NCBI RefSeq assembly: GCF_900114635.1
Contig: NZ_FOTQ01000002.1
Location: forward strand, 124,001 to 188,000
Source: Shimia aestuarii
GTDB lineage: Bacteria; Pseudomonadota; Alphaproteobacteria; Rhodobacterales; Rhodobacteraceae
DNA: 64,000 bases
Direction: 5' to 3'
The translations under genes and the position numbers were made by a program. The notes beneath the pieces are model-generated. The model did no database searches. It was not told where the DNA came from and was given only the letters and a program-made list of their open reading frames with translations. Below, piece by piece: positions 8,386-17,084 of the stretch (within the stretch, counting starts at the first letter, position 1; each line of letters starts with the position of its first letter).

Positions 8386-9795
8386 ATGACAAAATTTTCC
8401 GACTTGAACCTTAACCCGAAGGTGCTGAAAGCGATCAGCGAAGCGGGCTATGAAACCCCCACCCCCATTCAGGCAGGCGCCATTCCGCCCGCGCTCGAAG
8501 GCAAGGATGTTCTGGGCATCGCCCAGACCGGCACCGGCAAGACGGCAAGCTTCACGCTACCGATGCTGTCGCTTCTGGCCCGTGGACGTGCCCGCGCGCG
8601 CATGCCGCGCAGCCTCGTTCTCTGCCCCACACGCGAACTCGCCGCACAGGTGGCCGAAAACTTCGACACCTATTCCAAGCACCTGAAACTGACCAAGGCG
8701 CTGCTCATCGGCGGGGTCAGTTTCAAGGAACAGGACGCATTGATCGACAAGGGTGTCGATGTTCTGATCGCTACGCCGGGGCGTCTTCTGGACCATTTCG
8801 AACGCGGCAAGCTGTTGTTGACCGGCGTGCAGGTCATGGTCGTGGACGAAGCCGACCGGATGCTCGACATGGGCTTCATCCCCGATATCGAACGTATCTT
8901 CTCGCTGACGCCATTCACCCGCCAGACCTTGTTCTTCTCGGCCACGATGGCGCCGGAAATCGAGCGGATCACCAACACTTTCCTCTCCGCACCTGCGCGG
9001 ATCGAAGTCGCCCGCCAGGCTACTGCCTCAGAGACCATCGAACAGGGCGTGGTGATGTTCAAAGCCTCCCGCCGCGACCGTGAAGGCAGCGAAAAACGCC
9101 GGGTCCTGCGGGGTCTGATCGACATGGAAGGCGATGCCTGCACCAACGCGATCATCTTCTGCAACCGCAAGACGGATGTGGATATCACCGCGAAATCGCT
9201 CAAGAAATACGGCTATGACGCTGCTCCGATCCATGGTGATCTGGACCAGTCGCAGCGGACCCGTACATTGGATTCCTTCCGCAACGGCGAATTGCGTATC
9301 CTCGTTGCCTCGGACGTTGCCGCACGCGGCCTTGACGTTCCCAGCGTCAGCCATGTGTTCAATTTCGACGTTCCCGGCCACGCCGAGGATTACGTGCACC
9401 GCATTGGCCGCACTGGGCGTGCCGGGCGCGAAGGCAAGGCATTCACCATCTGCACGCCGCGCGATGAAAAGGCTTTCGACGCCGTGGAAGCGCTGATCCA
9501 GAAAGAAATTCCGCGCGTTGAGAACCCTGCCAAACCCGAGGAACGCAAATCGCGCCGCAAGAGCGACAAGCCTGCCCCCGAAAAGGAACAGGCAGAGGCA
9601 GATCAGCCCCAAAAGGCACAGCCTGCTCCCAAAGCGGAAAGCGAAAAGCCAAATCGCGAGCGCTCGGACAAGTCCAGCAGCCGGGGCCGCTCGCGCGGGC
9701 GCTCGGGACGGGATCGCGACGACAACGTTGTCGGCATGGGAGATCACATGCCCTCGTTCATCGCACTCAGCTTTGAAGAGCGTTATGCGGGCTGA
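8386..9795 (+). CDS. rhlE: DEAD-box RNA helicase, RhlE type
   Basis: 469 residues. ATP-dependent RNA unwinding, probably in ribosome assembly or mRNA turnover. All helicase motifs are present in order: Q motif with TPIQAGAIP, motif I AQTGTGKT, PTRELA, TPGRLLD, motif II DEAD, SAT, then ARGLDVPSVSHV and HRIGRTGRAGR in the second RecA domain. From about residue 375 the chain becomes a low-complexity Lys/Glu/Pro and then Arg/Gly/Ser tail (RGRSRGRSGRD), typical of RNA-binding tails on RhlE-like proteins. It may act with RNase J, also encoded in this window, but nothing in the layout proves that. The leader has unusual regulatory structure. Confidence 0.9.
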   Translation: MTKFSDLNLNPKVLKAISEAGYETPTPIQAGAIPPALEGKDVLGIAQTGTGKTASFTLPMLSLLARGRARARMPRSLVLCPTRELAAQVAENFDTYSKHLKLTKALLIGGVSFKEQDALIDKGVDVLIATPGRLLDHFERGKLLLTGVQVMVVDEADRMLDMGFIPDIERIFSLTPFTRQTLFFSATMAPEIERITNTFLSAPARIEVARQATASETIEQGVVMFKASRRDREGSEKRRVLRGLIDMEGDACTNAIIFCNRKTDVDITAKSLKKYGYDAAPIHGDLDQSQRTRTLDSFRNGELRILVASDVAARGLDVPSVSHVFNFDVPGHAEDYVHRIGRTGRAGREGKAFTICTPRDEKAFDAVEALIQKEIPRVENPAKPEERKSRRKSDKPAPEKEQAEADQPQKAQPAPKAESEKPNRERSDKSSSRGRSRGRSGRDRDDNVVGMGDHMPSFIALSFEERYAG

Positions 9796-9803
9796 ATAGA
9801 ATG

Positions 9804-9827
9804 CGTTCGGGCAGCTTCGCCCGAACG
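9804..9827. terminator. Bidirectional hairpin between convergent genes
   Basis: CGTTCGGGC and GCCCGAACG form a perfect 9-bp stem around AGCTTC. It fills the 37-base gap between rhlE (plus) and the oxygenase gene (minus), and can terminate in both directions. The flanking T-runs are poor. Confidence 0.75.
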
Positions 9828-9832
9828 TCTCC

Positions 9833-10702
9833 CTAGTCCAAAAGCGTATCACCGCGCAGCCCCGCGCGCTCCAGATGCACGGGCAAGACCCGACCATAAA
9901 GCTGCCGCGTGCGCTCCGGGGCGCCGACCATATCGGGCTTTTCGACATACGAGAAAATCGCCACGTAGCGGCGCCGTTTCCCTTTGAGCGGGGCCACCCG
10001 ATGCAATGAGTAACGTCCCCGAAACAGTTGCAAGTCCCCCGGCTCCAGTTCCAGAATCGTCACTTGGTCAGACGTGCCATCAAGCACCTTTCTAACTTCT
10101 TCAAAGTTTTCATGATCTTCCCGGATACCCGGTGCATATTCGAAGGCCCCACCGCTTTCAGAGTTCTGGAGGGCAAGCGTCACAGTGAAATTGTTCGTAT
10201 CAAAATGCCAGGGAAACCCGTTGCCCTCTTCGGCCATATTCACGATGACATCCGCCAAAGGGTTGGCATAGCGAAAGAAAGCCGTTTCCTGCAGACACGC
10301 CTGAATGAACGCATCAAAGCCATCACTGTCGTGAATACGGCGCAGCGGGCCATCCTTCTCAAAACAATCTGCGGCGATAAAGCTGTTTGAGCGGTCAAAG
10401 AACTGCCTGCGCGGGTCATCAGTGGGCAATGTCGGATCATCCGCGGTGAAATACGGATTGGTTCGGCTGAAACTGCGGTGCCCACGATGCGCGACAGAGT
10501 CCGCTTCCCTCACCAAGGGCCCAATCGCCTCAGGTCGCAAAAAGCCCTTGATCACAGCACAGCCGTCTTTTGCAAGTTCCTGACGCACACGCTCCAAGAG
10601 CGCAGCGCGCGCGGGCCCGTCCTCGTGGATGGGGTAACGGTCGAGATCGATCAGGTCATTGGCGACATGCGGCAAAGGGGCATTCTCCGATCCATGCCCC
10701 AA
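9833..10702 (-). CDS. 2OG-Fe(II) oxygenase (phytanoyl-CoA dioxygenase-like)
   Basis: About 290 residues with a double-stranded beta-helix core. The iron ligands are visible as HFD (His166, Asp168) and a distal His234 in SLHRVAP. A basic stretch (KRRRYVAIFSY) supplies the arginine expected to hold 2-oxoglutarate. The similarity is to the HalD/ArpA-like group, but the HxD aspartate is present, so hydroxylation rather than halogenation is expected. The substrate is unknown. The start is uncertain. TTG at 10702 has an AAGGGGGG site, whereas TTG at 10675 (LPHVAND) has GGAG nine bases ahead. It lies downstream of rnj on the same strand. Confidence 0.75.
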   Translation of the reverse strand: MGHGSENAPLPHVANDLIDLDRYPIHEDGPARAALLERVRQELAKDGCAVIKGFLRPEAIGPLVREADSVAHRGHRSFSRTNPYFTADDPTLPTDDPRRQFFDRSNSFIAADCFEKDGPLRRIHDSDGFDAFIQACLQETAFFRYANPLADVIVNMAEEGNGFPWHFDTNNFTVTLALQNSESGGAFEYAPGIREDHENFEEVRKVLDGTSDQVTILELEPGDLQLFRGRYSLHRVAPLKGKRRRYVAIFSYVEKPDMVGAPERTRQLYGRVLPVHLERAGLRGDTLLD

Positions 10703-10765
10703 TTAGCCCCCCTTGCCGACCCCGGTTCTAACAAGGAACCGACATCGACAAGGTCGCGAACCGAC

Positions 10766-12433
10766 TTAGCTCAGGCGGCTGACAATCACCGTTACCTCCG
10801 GTTTCTTGCCGATCTCATCCCGACACGTATTGCGCGCGATCCGACGCAGCTCCCCTTCAAGCTTGTCATCATCGCTCAGCGTCTTGGCCTTGGCGCGTCC
10901 GAGGAACTGGGTCAGATCCTCCTCAAGCACATCCAAAAGCGGCGCATCCGAGCGTCCCATCTCGGGCAGGCCCTTCAATTCGCACCACGCTTCACCCAGC
11001 GGTTCGTCATCCTCATCCAGGATAACCGTTACAACCACATGCCCGTTCAGCGCCATGCGAATCCGGTCCCGCACGATCCCGTCCAGCGCCCCGATCTGCA
11101 CCGCACCATCCAGATAGGTCCGCCCGGTTTCGACAAAGCCCGCAATCGACGGAGCCGATCCGCTCAAATCCAGCATGGTACCATTGACCGCGACGATTGA
11201 CGCCCGCCCCGCATCCGCGGCCAGTTTGGCATGCTCGCGCAAATGACGATGTTCGCCGTGATTGGGAATAACCATGTGGGGGTTTACGATGTCATGCAGC
11301 CGCTTGAGATCAGGGCGATTGGCGTGTCCGGACACATGATACTTCCCGGTGCTATCATCCACCACGTCCACTCCCATTTCCGAGAATTGGTTGATGATAC
11401 GAATGACACCGCGTTCATTGCCCGGAATGGTTTTCGAGCTGAACAGGAACAGATCGCCCTCCTTCAAGGTGATGCCATTGTATTTGCCCCGCGCCAGCTG
11501 CGCGCTGGCCGCCCGGCGTTCGCCCTGCGATCCCGTCACCAGCAGCATCAGGTTTTCGCGCGGCACTGATGCCGCGTCCTCCGGGCTGATCACCTTCGGA
11601 AAATTCTGCAAAACGCCCGTGGTGATCGCCGCTTCGATCATCCGCCGCATTGCCCGCCCCATCAGACAGATCGACCGCCCGGCGCGCTCACCAGCTTCAG
11701 CCAAAGTCTTCACCCGCGCCACGTTTGACGCAAAGGTCGTTGCCACCACCATGTTCGGCGCCGCCGAAACCAGCGCCTCGATCTCCGGGCCGACGCTGGC
11801 CTCCGACCGCCCCGGGTGGTCGGAAAACACGTTGGTCGAGTCACAGATCAGCGCCTTGACGCCCCCCTTGGACACATCGGCCCACAGGTCGGGATCAAAG
11901 GGTTCACCCACCACCGGCGTCTCGTCGAGCTTGAAGTCCCCCGAATGGATCACCCGTCCCGCCGGGCTGTCAATGACAAGACCCGCACTCTCGGGGATCG
12001 AATGGCTGATCGGCAGGAAACCAACCCGAAACGGGCCAGCCTCTGTCATCTCGGGCCATGCCGACACCGTGCGGACCGCCTCTTCCGGCTGCCCGCGATC
12101 GGCCATCTTGTGACGCGCAAGGTTGGCCGTGAAGGCGCGTGCATAGACTGGCACGCCCAGCTTTTCCCAGTAATGCCCTATCGCACCGATGTGGTCTTCA
12201 TGCCCGTGGGTAATGAACACCGCATCAAGCCGATCCTTGTTTTCGTGCAGCCAGCTGACATCCGGAAAAATCAGATCAACCCCGGGGCTGCCATCCATAT
12301 CCGAAAACGTGACCCCAAGATCCACGAGGATCAGGCGTTCGGCGTCCACAGGTCCATAGCCATAAACATAGGCATTCATGCCAATTTCACCCGCCCCGCC
12401 AAGGGGAAGATAGATCAGTCGTTCACTGCTCAC
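10766..12433 (-). CDS. rnj: Ribonuclease J
   Basis: 555 residues, the usual length. Metallo-beta-lactamase/beta-CASP nuclease that trims and degrades RNA by 5' exonuclease and endonuclease action. The zinc site HGHEDHIGA is present, then ISHSIPES, HSGDFKLDETP and the beta-CASP motifs, with HVSGHANRPDL near the end of the catalytic core. The start overlaps the coaX stop by four bases. The order birA-coaX-rnj after nuoN is a familiar alphaproteobacterial arrangement and supports the assignment. Confidence 0.95.
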   Translation of the reverse strand: MSSERLIYLPLGGAGEIGMNAYVYGYGPVDAERLILVDLGVTFSDMDGSPGVDLIFPDVSWLHENKDRLDAVFITHGHEDHIGAIGHYWEKLGVPVYARAFTANLARHKMADRGQPEEAVRTVSAWPEMTEAGPFRVGFLPISHSIPESAGLVIDSPAGRVIHSGDFKLDETPVVGEPFDPDLWADVSKGGVKALICDSTNVFSDHPGRSEASVGPEIEALVSAAPNMVVATTFASNVARVKTLAEAGERAGRSICLMGRAMRRMIEAAITTGVLQNFPKVISPEDAASVPRENLMLLVTGSQGERRAASAQLARGKYNGITLKEGDLFLFSSKTIPGNERGVIRIINQFSEMGVDVVDDSTGKYHVSGHANRPDLKRLHDIVNPHMVIPNHGEHRHLREHAKLAADAGRASIVAVNGTMLDLSGSAPSIAGFVETGRTYLDGAVQIGALDGIVRDRIRMALNGHVVVTVILDEDDEPLGEAWCELKGLPEMGRSDAPLLDVLEEDLTQFLGRAKAKTLSDDDKLEGELRRIARNTCRDEIGKKPEVTVIVSRLS

Positions 12434-13206
12434 GCGGCAATTTCCTTGTTATAGTTGTGAATGACCGTGAGGCCGTGCATGGTCAGGTCGTCTTCGAAAC
12501 TGTCGAAAAGCTCGACCGATTGCTGGAACAACGGTGCCAACCCGCCCGTGGCGATGATCTTCATGGGCCGCTCCCGTTCTGCTTTGATCCGGTCACAGAT
12601 TTCCCGCACCAGTCCGACATAACCCCAGAAGATCCCCGACTGGATGCAGGCCACCGTGTTGGTCCCGATCACCGACTGCGGTTTGGCGATATCGACATGC
12701 GGCAGCGCGGCGGCGGCATTGTGCAGCGCCTCAAGGCTCAGGTTCACCCCGGGCGCAATCACACCCCCGATATAAGCCCCATCCGCCGAGACCACGTCAA
12801 ACGTGGTCGCCGTTCCGAAATCCACCACGATCAGATCACCACCATGGCGTTCGAACGCCCCCGCCGTGTTGACGAGCCGGTCCGGGCCGACAATGGTTCC
12901 CTCATCAACCCGCGGCTCAGTCGGCAATGCACATTCCGGGCGTCCAACAACAAGCGGTCTACAGTTGAAAAAACGGTCCGCAAAGACGCGAAGGTTGAAC
13001 ACCACGCGCGGCACAGTGGACGAGATGATGACATCCGTGATGTCCGTTTCGATTCCGTAATGCTTGATCAATGTCGAGAACCACGTGAAATAGGCATCCG
13101 CCGTACGTGCATGATGTGTCGACGTCCTCAGCGTGCAGAGAAACTTCTCCCCGTCCCAGATCGAAAAAACCGTGTTCGTGTTTCCGCAGTCAATCGCCAG
13201 AAGCAT
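12430..13206 (-). CDS. coaX: Type III pantothenate kinase
   Basis: 258 residues. Phosphorylates pantothenate in the first step of coenzyme A synthesis. The actin-like ATPase fold shows phosphate loop 1 at the N-terminus (AIDCGNTNT), then the motif GPDRLVNTAGA with its conserved aspartate, then IVVDFGTATTFDVV and GGVIAPGV. These match type III (CoaX) enzymes rather than type I CoaA. It sits between birA and rnj, overlapping rnj by four bases. CoA supply connects loosely with the CoA-ester pathway encoded at 31-39 kb. Confidence 0.95.
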   Translation of the reverse strand: MLLAIDCGNTNTVFSIWDGEKFLCTLRTSTHHARTADAYFTWFSTLIKHYGIETDITDVIISSTVPRVVFNLRVFADRFFNCRPLVVGRPECALPTEPRVDEGTIVGPDRLVNTAGAFERHGGDLIVVDFGTATTFDVVSADGAYIGGVIAPGVNLSLEALHNAAAALPHVDIAKPQSVIGTNTVACIQSGIFWGYVGLVREICDRIKAERERPMKIIATGGLAPLFQQSVELFDSFEDDLTMHGLTVIHNYNKEIAA

Positions 13207-13226
13207 CGCGCGCGTTCCCCTGCTGC

Positions 13227-13985
13227 CTAAAAATAGATTTCCGCCGCCGGGATGGCGACACGCCCTTGTGCGGTGTTCAACACCAGATTGCCTGACGAGT
13301 CCACCGTTTCAAAAACGCCCGTCGTTTCCTCACGCGACGTTCGCGCGGTGATCACTTCGCCCAGACGCGCTGCACGCGCCAGCCATGCCGTGCGGATCGG
13401 TTCAAACCCGAAGGTGCGGAACTGCGTCTCATAGCGGGCAAAGGCCGCCGCGACCAGGTCCAGAAACGCCTCCGGTGTGATCTCGGTGCCGGTCTCAGAT
13501 AGAAGCGACACGGGTCGCGTGGCCCCGGCCTCGACCTCGCCAATCGCGGGGGCGTGTTTCAGGTTCACACCAATTCCGATTGCAACGTGGTTGACCGCGC
13601 CCCCGGCCATGCCAGCCGTTTCCAGAAGAATCCCGGCAACCTTGCCCCCATTCAGCAAAACATCATTGGGCCACTTGAGCGCAAAGGGCGTCTCGGTCTC
13701 GGCTGCCGCAGCAAAGGCGTCGTAAAGCGCAAGCGAGGCAATAAACGAACGCAGCGCCACCCGCTCCGGCGCCTCACCCGGCTGCAGAACCAGCGTCGCC
13801 GCGAAATTGCCCACGGGATCGGCCCAGGGGCGCCCCCGACGCCCCCGCCCTTGGGTCTGGCGCAATCCCAATATCCACTCCGGCCCTCTCAGCTCCGGCG
13901 CAATCCGCGCGGCTTCGGCATTGGTGCTGTCCACTTCGGCCAGAACACGCCGCCCATATCCTTCGGGCCAGTTCCCAGTCTCCAT
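13227..13985 (-). CDS. birA: Biotin-acetyl-CoA-carboxylase ligase, no DNA-binding domain
   Basis: 252 residues. Joins biotin to the lysine of carboxyl carrier domains. Motifs are EVDSTNAEA, QTQGRGRRGRPW (the biotinyl-AMP loop) and LKWPNDVLLNGGKVAGIL. The N-terminal helix-turn-helix of the E. coli BirA repressor is absent, so this is an enzyme only. Its likely substrates include the EAMKM lysine of the methylcrotonyl-CoA carboxylase alpha subunit encoded at 33723-35681. The gene follows the nuo terminator, so it must be expressed by read-through or from its own promoter. The ATG at 13985 touches a repeat-like segment. Confidence 0.93.
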   Translation of the reverse strand: METGNWPEGYGRRVLAEVDSTNAEAARIAPELRGPEWILGLRQTQGRGRRGRPWADPVGNFAATLVLQPGEAPERVALRSFIASLALYDAFAAAAETETPFALKWPNDVLLNGGKVAGILLETAGMAGGAVNHVAIGIGVNLKHAPAIGEVEAGATRPVSLLSETGTEITPEAFLDLVAAAFARYETQFRTFGFEPIRTAWLARAARLGEVITARTSREETTGVFETVDSSGNLVLNTAQGRVAIPAAEIYF

Positions 13986-14016
13986 TTTGCCCCAAATACT
14001 CCCGCGCCGGAGGCGC
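13981..14016 (+). repeat. Divergent relative of the tandem-hairpin 3' element
   Basis: The segment CATTTTGCCCCAAATACTCC resembles the conserved block of the repeats at 35706, 40467, 49411 and 53264. It is followed by a small hairpin (GCGCC GGA GGCGC). It lacks the GGGGGC-NNN-GCCCCC hairpin. On the minus strand it runs directly into the birA ATG and appears to supply that gene's upstream sequence. Confidence 0.4.
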
Positions 14017-14029
14017 TAAAAAACAAAGC

Positions 14030-14053
14030 GACGCGCCCCACTGGGGGCGCGTC
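14030..14053 (-). terminator. Terminator of the nuo operon
   Basis: GACGCGCCCC and GGGGCGCGTC form a perfect 10-bp stem with a four-base loop. It lies 33 bases past the nuoN stop. On the minus strand the hairpin is followed by GCTTTGTTTTTTAG, a good T-rich tail. This is a classical factor-independent terminator that separates nuo from birA-coaX-rnj. Confidence 0.88.
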
Positions 14054-14085
14054 TCAATTTGATCAGAGAGCGGTCAATCGCAAGG

Positions 14086-15525
14086 TCAGTTGACCAGCGC
14101 AACCGAGGCGGCCTGTGCAACACCTTCGATCCCGAAAAGGTTCACGACCCCCAGCAGCATCACGGCGGCAGAGACCATCAGGAACACGTACTGTACCGAG
14201 CTGCGCCCCTTGTCGAGCGCTTCGCCTTCTTCGCCGAAATACATGAAGTACACGATCCGCAGATAATAGAACGCGCCGATAACCGATGCGACCACACCAA
14301 GCACCGCAAGCCATGCCAACCCGGCTTCGTAAGCGGCTTTCAACACATAGAACTTACCAAAGAAACCCACCAGCGGCGGCACACCGGCCAGCGAGAACAG
14401 CAGAACCAGCATGGCCAGAGCCTTGGCCGGTTCGCGCTTGGCATACATGTTCAGCGCGGTGATGTCTGTCACCGGTTGCCCGTCCTTTTCCATGGACAGG
14501 ATAAAGGCAAACGTCCCGATATTCATGGTCACGTAGATCGCCATGTAGACCAGCATCGCCTGCACGCCAAAGGCGGTGCCGGCGGCAAGACCCATCAGCG
14601 CATAACCCATATGCGCGATCGACGAATAGGCCATCAGGCGCTTGATATTGCGCTGCCCGATCGCAGCCACGGCGCCAAGGAACATGGACAACACCGACAG
14701 AAGCGCGATGATCTGCTGCCAGTCTCCGACCACACCGCCAAAGGCGTCGTGCAGCACGCGGGCCAAAAGACCCATCGCGGCGATTTTCGGCGCGGTGGCA
14801 AAAAAAGCTGTCACAGGAGTGGGCGACCCTTCGTACACGTCAGGCGTCCACATGTGGAACGGCACTGCCGACACTTTGAATGCCAGACCAGCGGTGACGA
14901 AAGTCAGACCAAAGAGCAGCCCCAGCGGCGTATGATCATGTCCCGCGGCCTCGATGACACCGGCAAAGTTGGTGGTTCCGGCAAAACCGTAAACCAGCGA
15001 AGAACCATAAAGCAGAAGGCCCGAGCTCAGCGCGCCCAGCACGAAGTATTTCATACCCGCTTCGGTCGATTTCACACTGTCACGGCGCAGCGAAGCCACC
15101 ACGTAAAGCGCCAGCGACTGCAGTTCCAGCCCCATGTAAAGCGCCATCAGGTCTCCTGCCGAAACCATCACCATCATGCCGACTGCGGCCAGCGTGATCA
15201 GCATCGGGTATTCGAACCGCAGCATGCCGCGACGCGACATGTAGTCCTGCCCCATCACCAGCACCGCGGCGGCCGAGAACAGGATCGCGACTTTGGCAAA
15301 CCGCGAGAAGCCGTCATCGTGGAACATGCCGTTGAAGGCGACGTTCTCGCCGGACCCGGTCATGCCGATCCATGCGCCCACCAGCACAAAGACAACCGCT
15401 GTCAGCCAGGTCAGCATCGGCGCAAGCTTGTCCTTGCCGGTGTAGACCGCAAAGACCAGAGCCAACATGGCATAAACCGCCAGCAGGATCTCCGGAAGGA
15501 TGATATTCAGATCAGCCTGGATCAT
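14086..15525 (-). CDS. nuoN: NADH-quinone oxidoreductase subunit N
   Basis: 479 residues, about 14 transmembrane helices. One of the three antiporter-like proton-pumping subunits of complex I. The conserved lysines and the glutamate of this family sit in hydrophobic helices such as [20 protein letters not shown] and [19 protein letters not shown]. It is the last nuo gene, ending just before the strong terminator. It follows nuoM with a gap of 14 bases. Confidence 0.95.
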   Translation of the reverse strand: MIQADLNIILPEILLAVYAMLALVFAVYTGKDKLAPMLTWLTAVVFVLVGAWIGMTGSGENVAFNGMFHDDGFSRFAKVAILFSAAAVLVMGQDYMSRRGMLRFEYPMLITLAAVGMMVMVSAGDLMALYMGLELQSLALYVVASLRRDSVKSTEAGMKYFVLGALSSGLLLYGSSLVYGFAGTTNFAGVIEAAGHDHTPLGLLFGLTFVTAGLAFKVSAVPFHMWTPDVYEGSPTPVTAFFATAPKIAAMGLLARVLHDAFGGVVGDWQQIIALLSVLSMFLGAVAAIGQRNIKRLMAYSSIAHMGYALMGLAAGTAFGVQAMLVYMAIYVTMNIGTFAFILSMEKDGQPVTDITALNMYAKREPAKALAMLVLLFSLAGVPPLVGFFGKFYVLKAAYEAGLAWLAVLGVVASVIGAFYYLRIVYFMYFGEEGEALDKGRSSVQYVFLMVSAAVMLLGVVNLFGIEGVAQAASVALVN

Positions 15526-15539
15526 GTCTCAAGCTCTCC

Positions 15540-17084
15540 TTAGTGCGATGCCATCTGGTTGCCCGTGTGGGCATGGGCCAGAGCGGTTTCATAGTTGGAA
15601 ATCAGGTTCTCGACCGAGGGACCGATGATGTCTGTCACCAGCGCCGGATAGACGCCGAGGATCAGGGTCATCGCCACCAGCGGCGCAAAGATCCACTTCT
15701 CGCGGGCGGTCATGTCCTTGATCGTCTTCAGGCTTTCCTTGATCAGGTCGCCGAACACGACACGGCGATACAGCCACAGCGCATAAGCCGCCGAGAAAAT
15801 CACACCCGATGCCGCCACCAGCGCCACCCAGGTGTTGACCTGGAAGATGCCCATGAGCACGAGGAATTCACCGATAAAGCCCGAGGTACCCGGCAGGCCG
15901 ACATTGGCCATGGTGAAGAACATGAAGATCAGCGCATAGGCCGGCATCCGGTTCACGAGGCCACCATAGGCGTCAATCTCGCGGGTGTGCATCCGGTCAT
16001 AGATCACGCCAACGCAGAGGAAGAGCGCGCCCGAAATGAAGCCGTGGCTCAGCATCTGGAAAATCGCGCCGTCGATACCCTGCTGGTTCGCAGCAAAGAT
16101 ACCCATGGTCACATAGCCCATATGCGCCACCGACGAATAGGCGATCAGCTTCTTCATGTCTTCCTGAACAAGGGCCACCAGCGAGGTGTAGACAATTGCG
16201 ATGGCCGACATCCAGAGAACCAGCGGCGTCAGGATTTCCGCGCCGATCGGGAACATCGGCAGGCTGAAGCGGAGGAAGCCGTAGCCCCCCATCTTCAAGA
16301 GGATCGCCGCCAGAACAACCGAACCTGCGGTCGGCGCCTGCACGTGGGCATCCGGCAACCAGGTGTGCACCGGCCACATCGGCATCTTCACCGCGAAGCT
16401 GGCAAAGAAGGCGAGGAACATCAGCGTCTGAAGACCACCGATCACCTGGAAGCCCAGAACATTCAGCGTCTCGGAAGCGAACGTGTGGTTCATCAGGGTC
16501 GGAATGTCCGTGGTCCCCGCGTCGACATACATGCCTACCATCGCAACCAGCATCAGCACCGAGCCGAGGAAGGTATAGAGGAAGAACTTGAACGAGGCGT
16601 AGATGCGCTCCTTGCCACCCCAGATACCGATGATCAGGAACATCGGGATCAGACCCGCTTCGAAGAACAGGTAGAACAGCACGAGATCCAGCGCCATGAA
16701 CACGCCAAGCATCAGCGTTTCCAGAAGCAGGAAGGCGATCATGTATTCCTTGACGCGAGTGTTCACATCCCACGACGACCAGATCACCAGTGGCATCATG
16801 AACGTCGTCAGCATGACGAAGAGGATCGAGATACCGTCCACGCCCAGCTTGTATTTCAGCCCCATCAGCCAGTCGCGTTCTTCGACGAACTGCATACCGG
16901 TGTCAGAGGGATCGAACCCGGCCAGGACGAACAGCGACACCAGGAAGGTGATCACCGTCGCAACCAGCGCCACCCATTTGGCGTTGCGCTGCGCCGCGGC
17001 CTCTTCCCCGCGCAGGAAGATGGCGAGGATCGCCGCTGCCAGCGCAGGGATAAAGGTAACGAGAGAGAGCAGGCTATCGTTCAT
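15540..17084 (-). CDS. nuoM: NADH-quinone oxidoreductase subunit M
   Basis: 514 residues, about 14 membrane helices, antiporter-like proton channel of complex I. Family signatures are [20 protein letters not shown] and [19 protein letters not shown]. The first helices carry the conserved glutamate region in [17 protein letters not shown]. The ATG overlaps the nuoL stop by one base (TAATG), indicating translational coupling. Length is normal. Confidence 0.96.
   Translation of the reverse strand: MNDSLLSLVTFIPALAAAILAIFLRGEEAAAQRNAKWVALVATVITFLVSLFVLAGFDPSDTGMQFVEERDWLMGLKYKLGVDGISILFVMLTTFMMPLVIWSSWDVNTRVKEYMIAFLLLETLMLGVFMALDLVLFYLFFEAGLIPMFLIIGIWGGKERIYASFKFFLYTFLGSVLMLVAMVGMYVDAGTTDIPTLMNHTFASETLNVLGFQVIGGLQTLMFLAFFASFAVKMPMWPVHTWLPDAHVQAPTAGSVVLAAILLKMGGYGFLRFSLPMFPIGAEILTPLVLWMSAIAIVYTSLVALVQEDMKKLIAYSSVAHMGYVTMGIFAANQQGIDGAIFQMLSHGFISGALFLCVGVIYDRMHTREIDAYGGLVNRMPAYALIFMFFTMANVGLPGTSGFIGEFLVLMGIFQVNTWVALVAASGVIFSAAYALWLYRRVVFGDLIKESLKTIKDMTAREKWIFAPLVAMTLILGVYPALVTDIIGPSVENLISNYETALAHAHTGNQMASH

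Noticed and set aside
10703-10765. Hairpin GGTTC...GAACC between rnj and the oxygenase gene
   Set aside because: Only five base pairs with a seven-base loop and no T-run; too weak to call a terminator.
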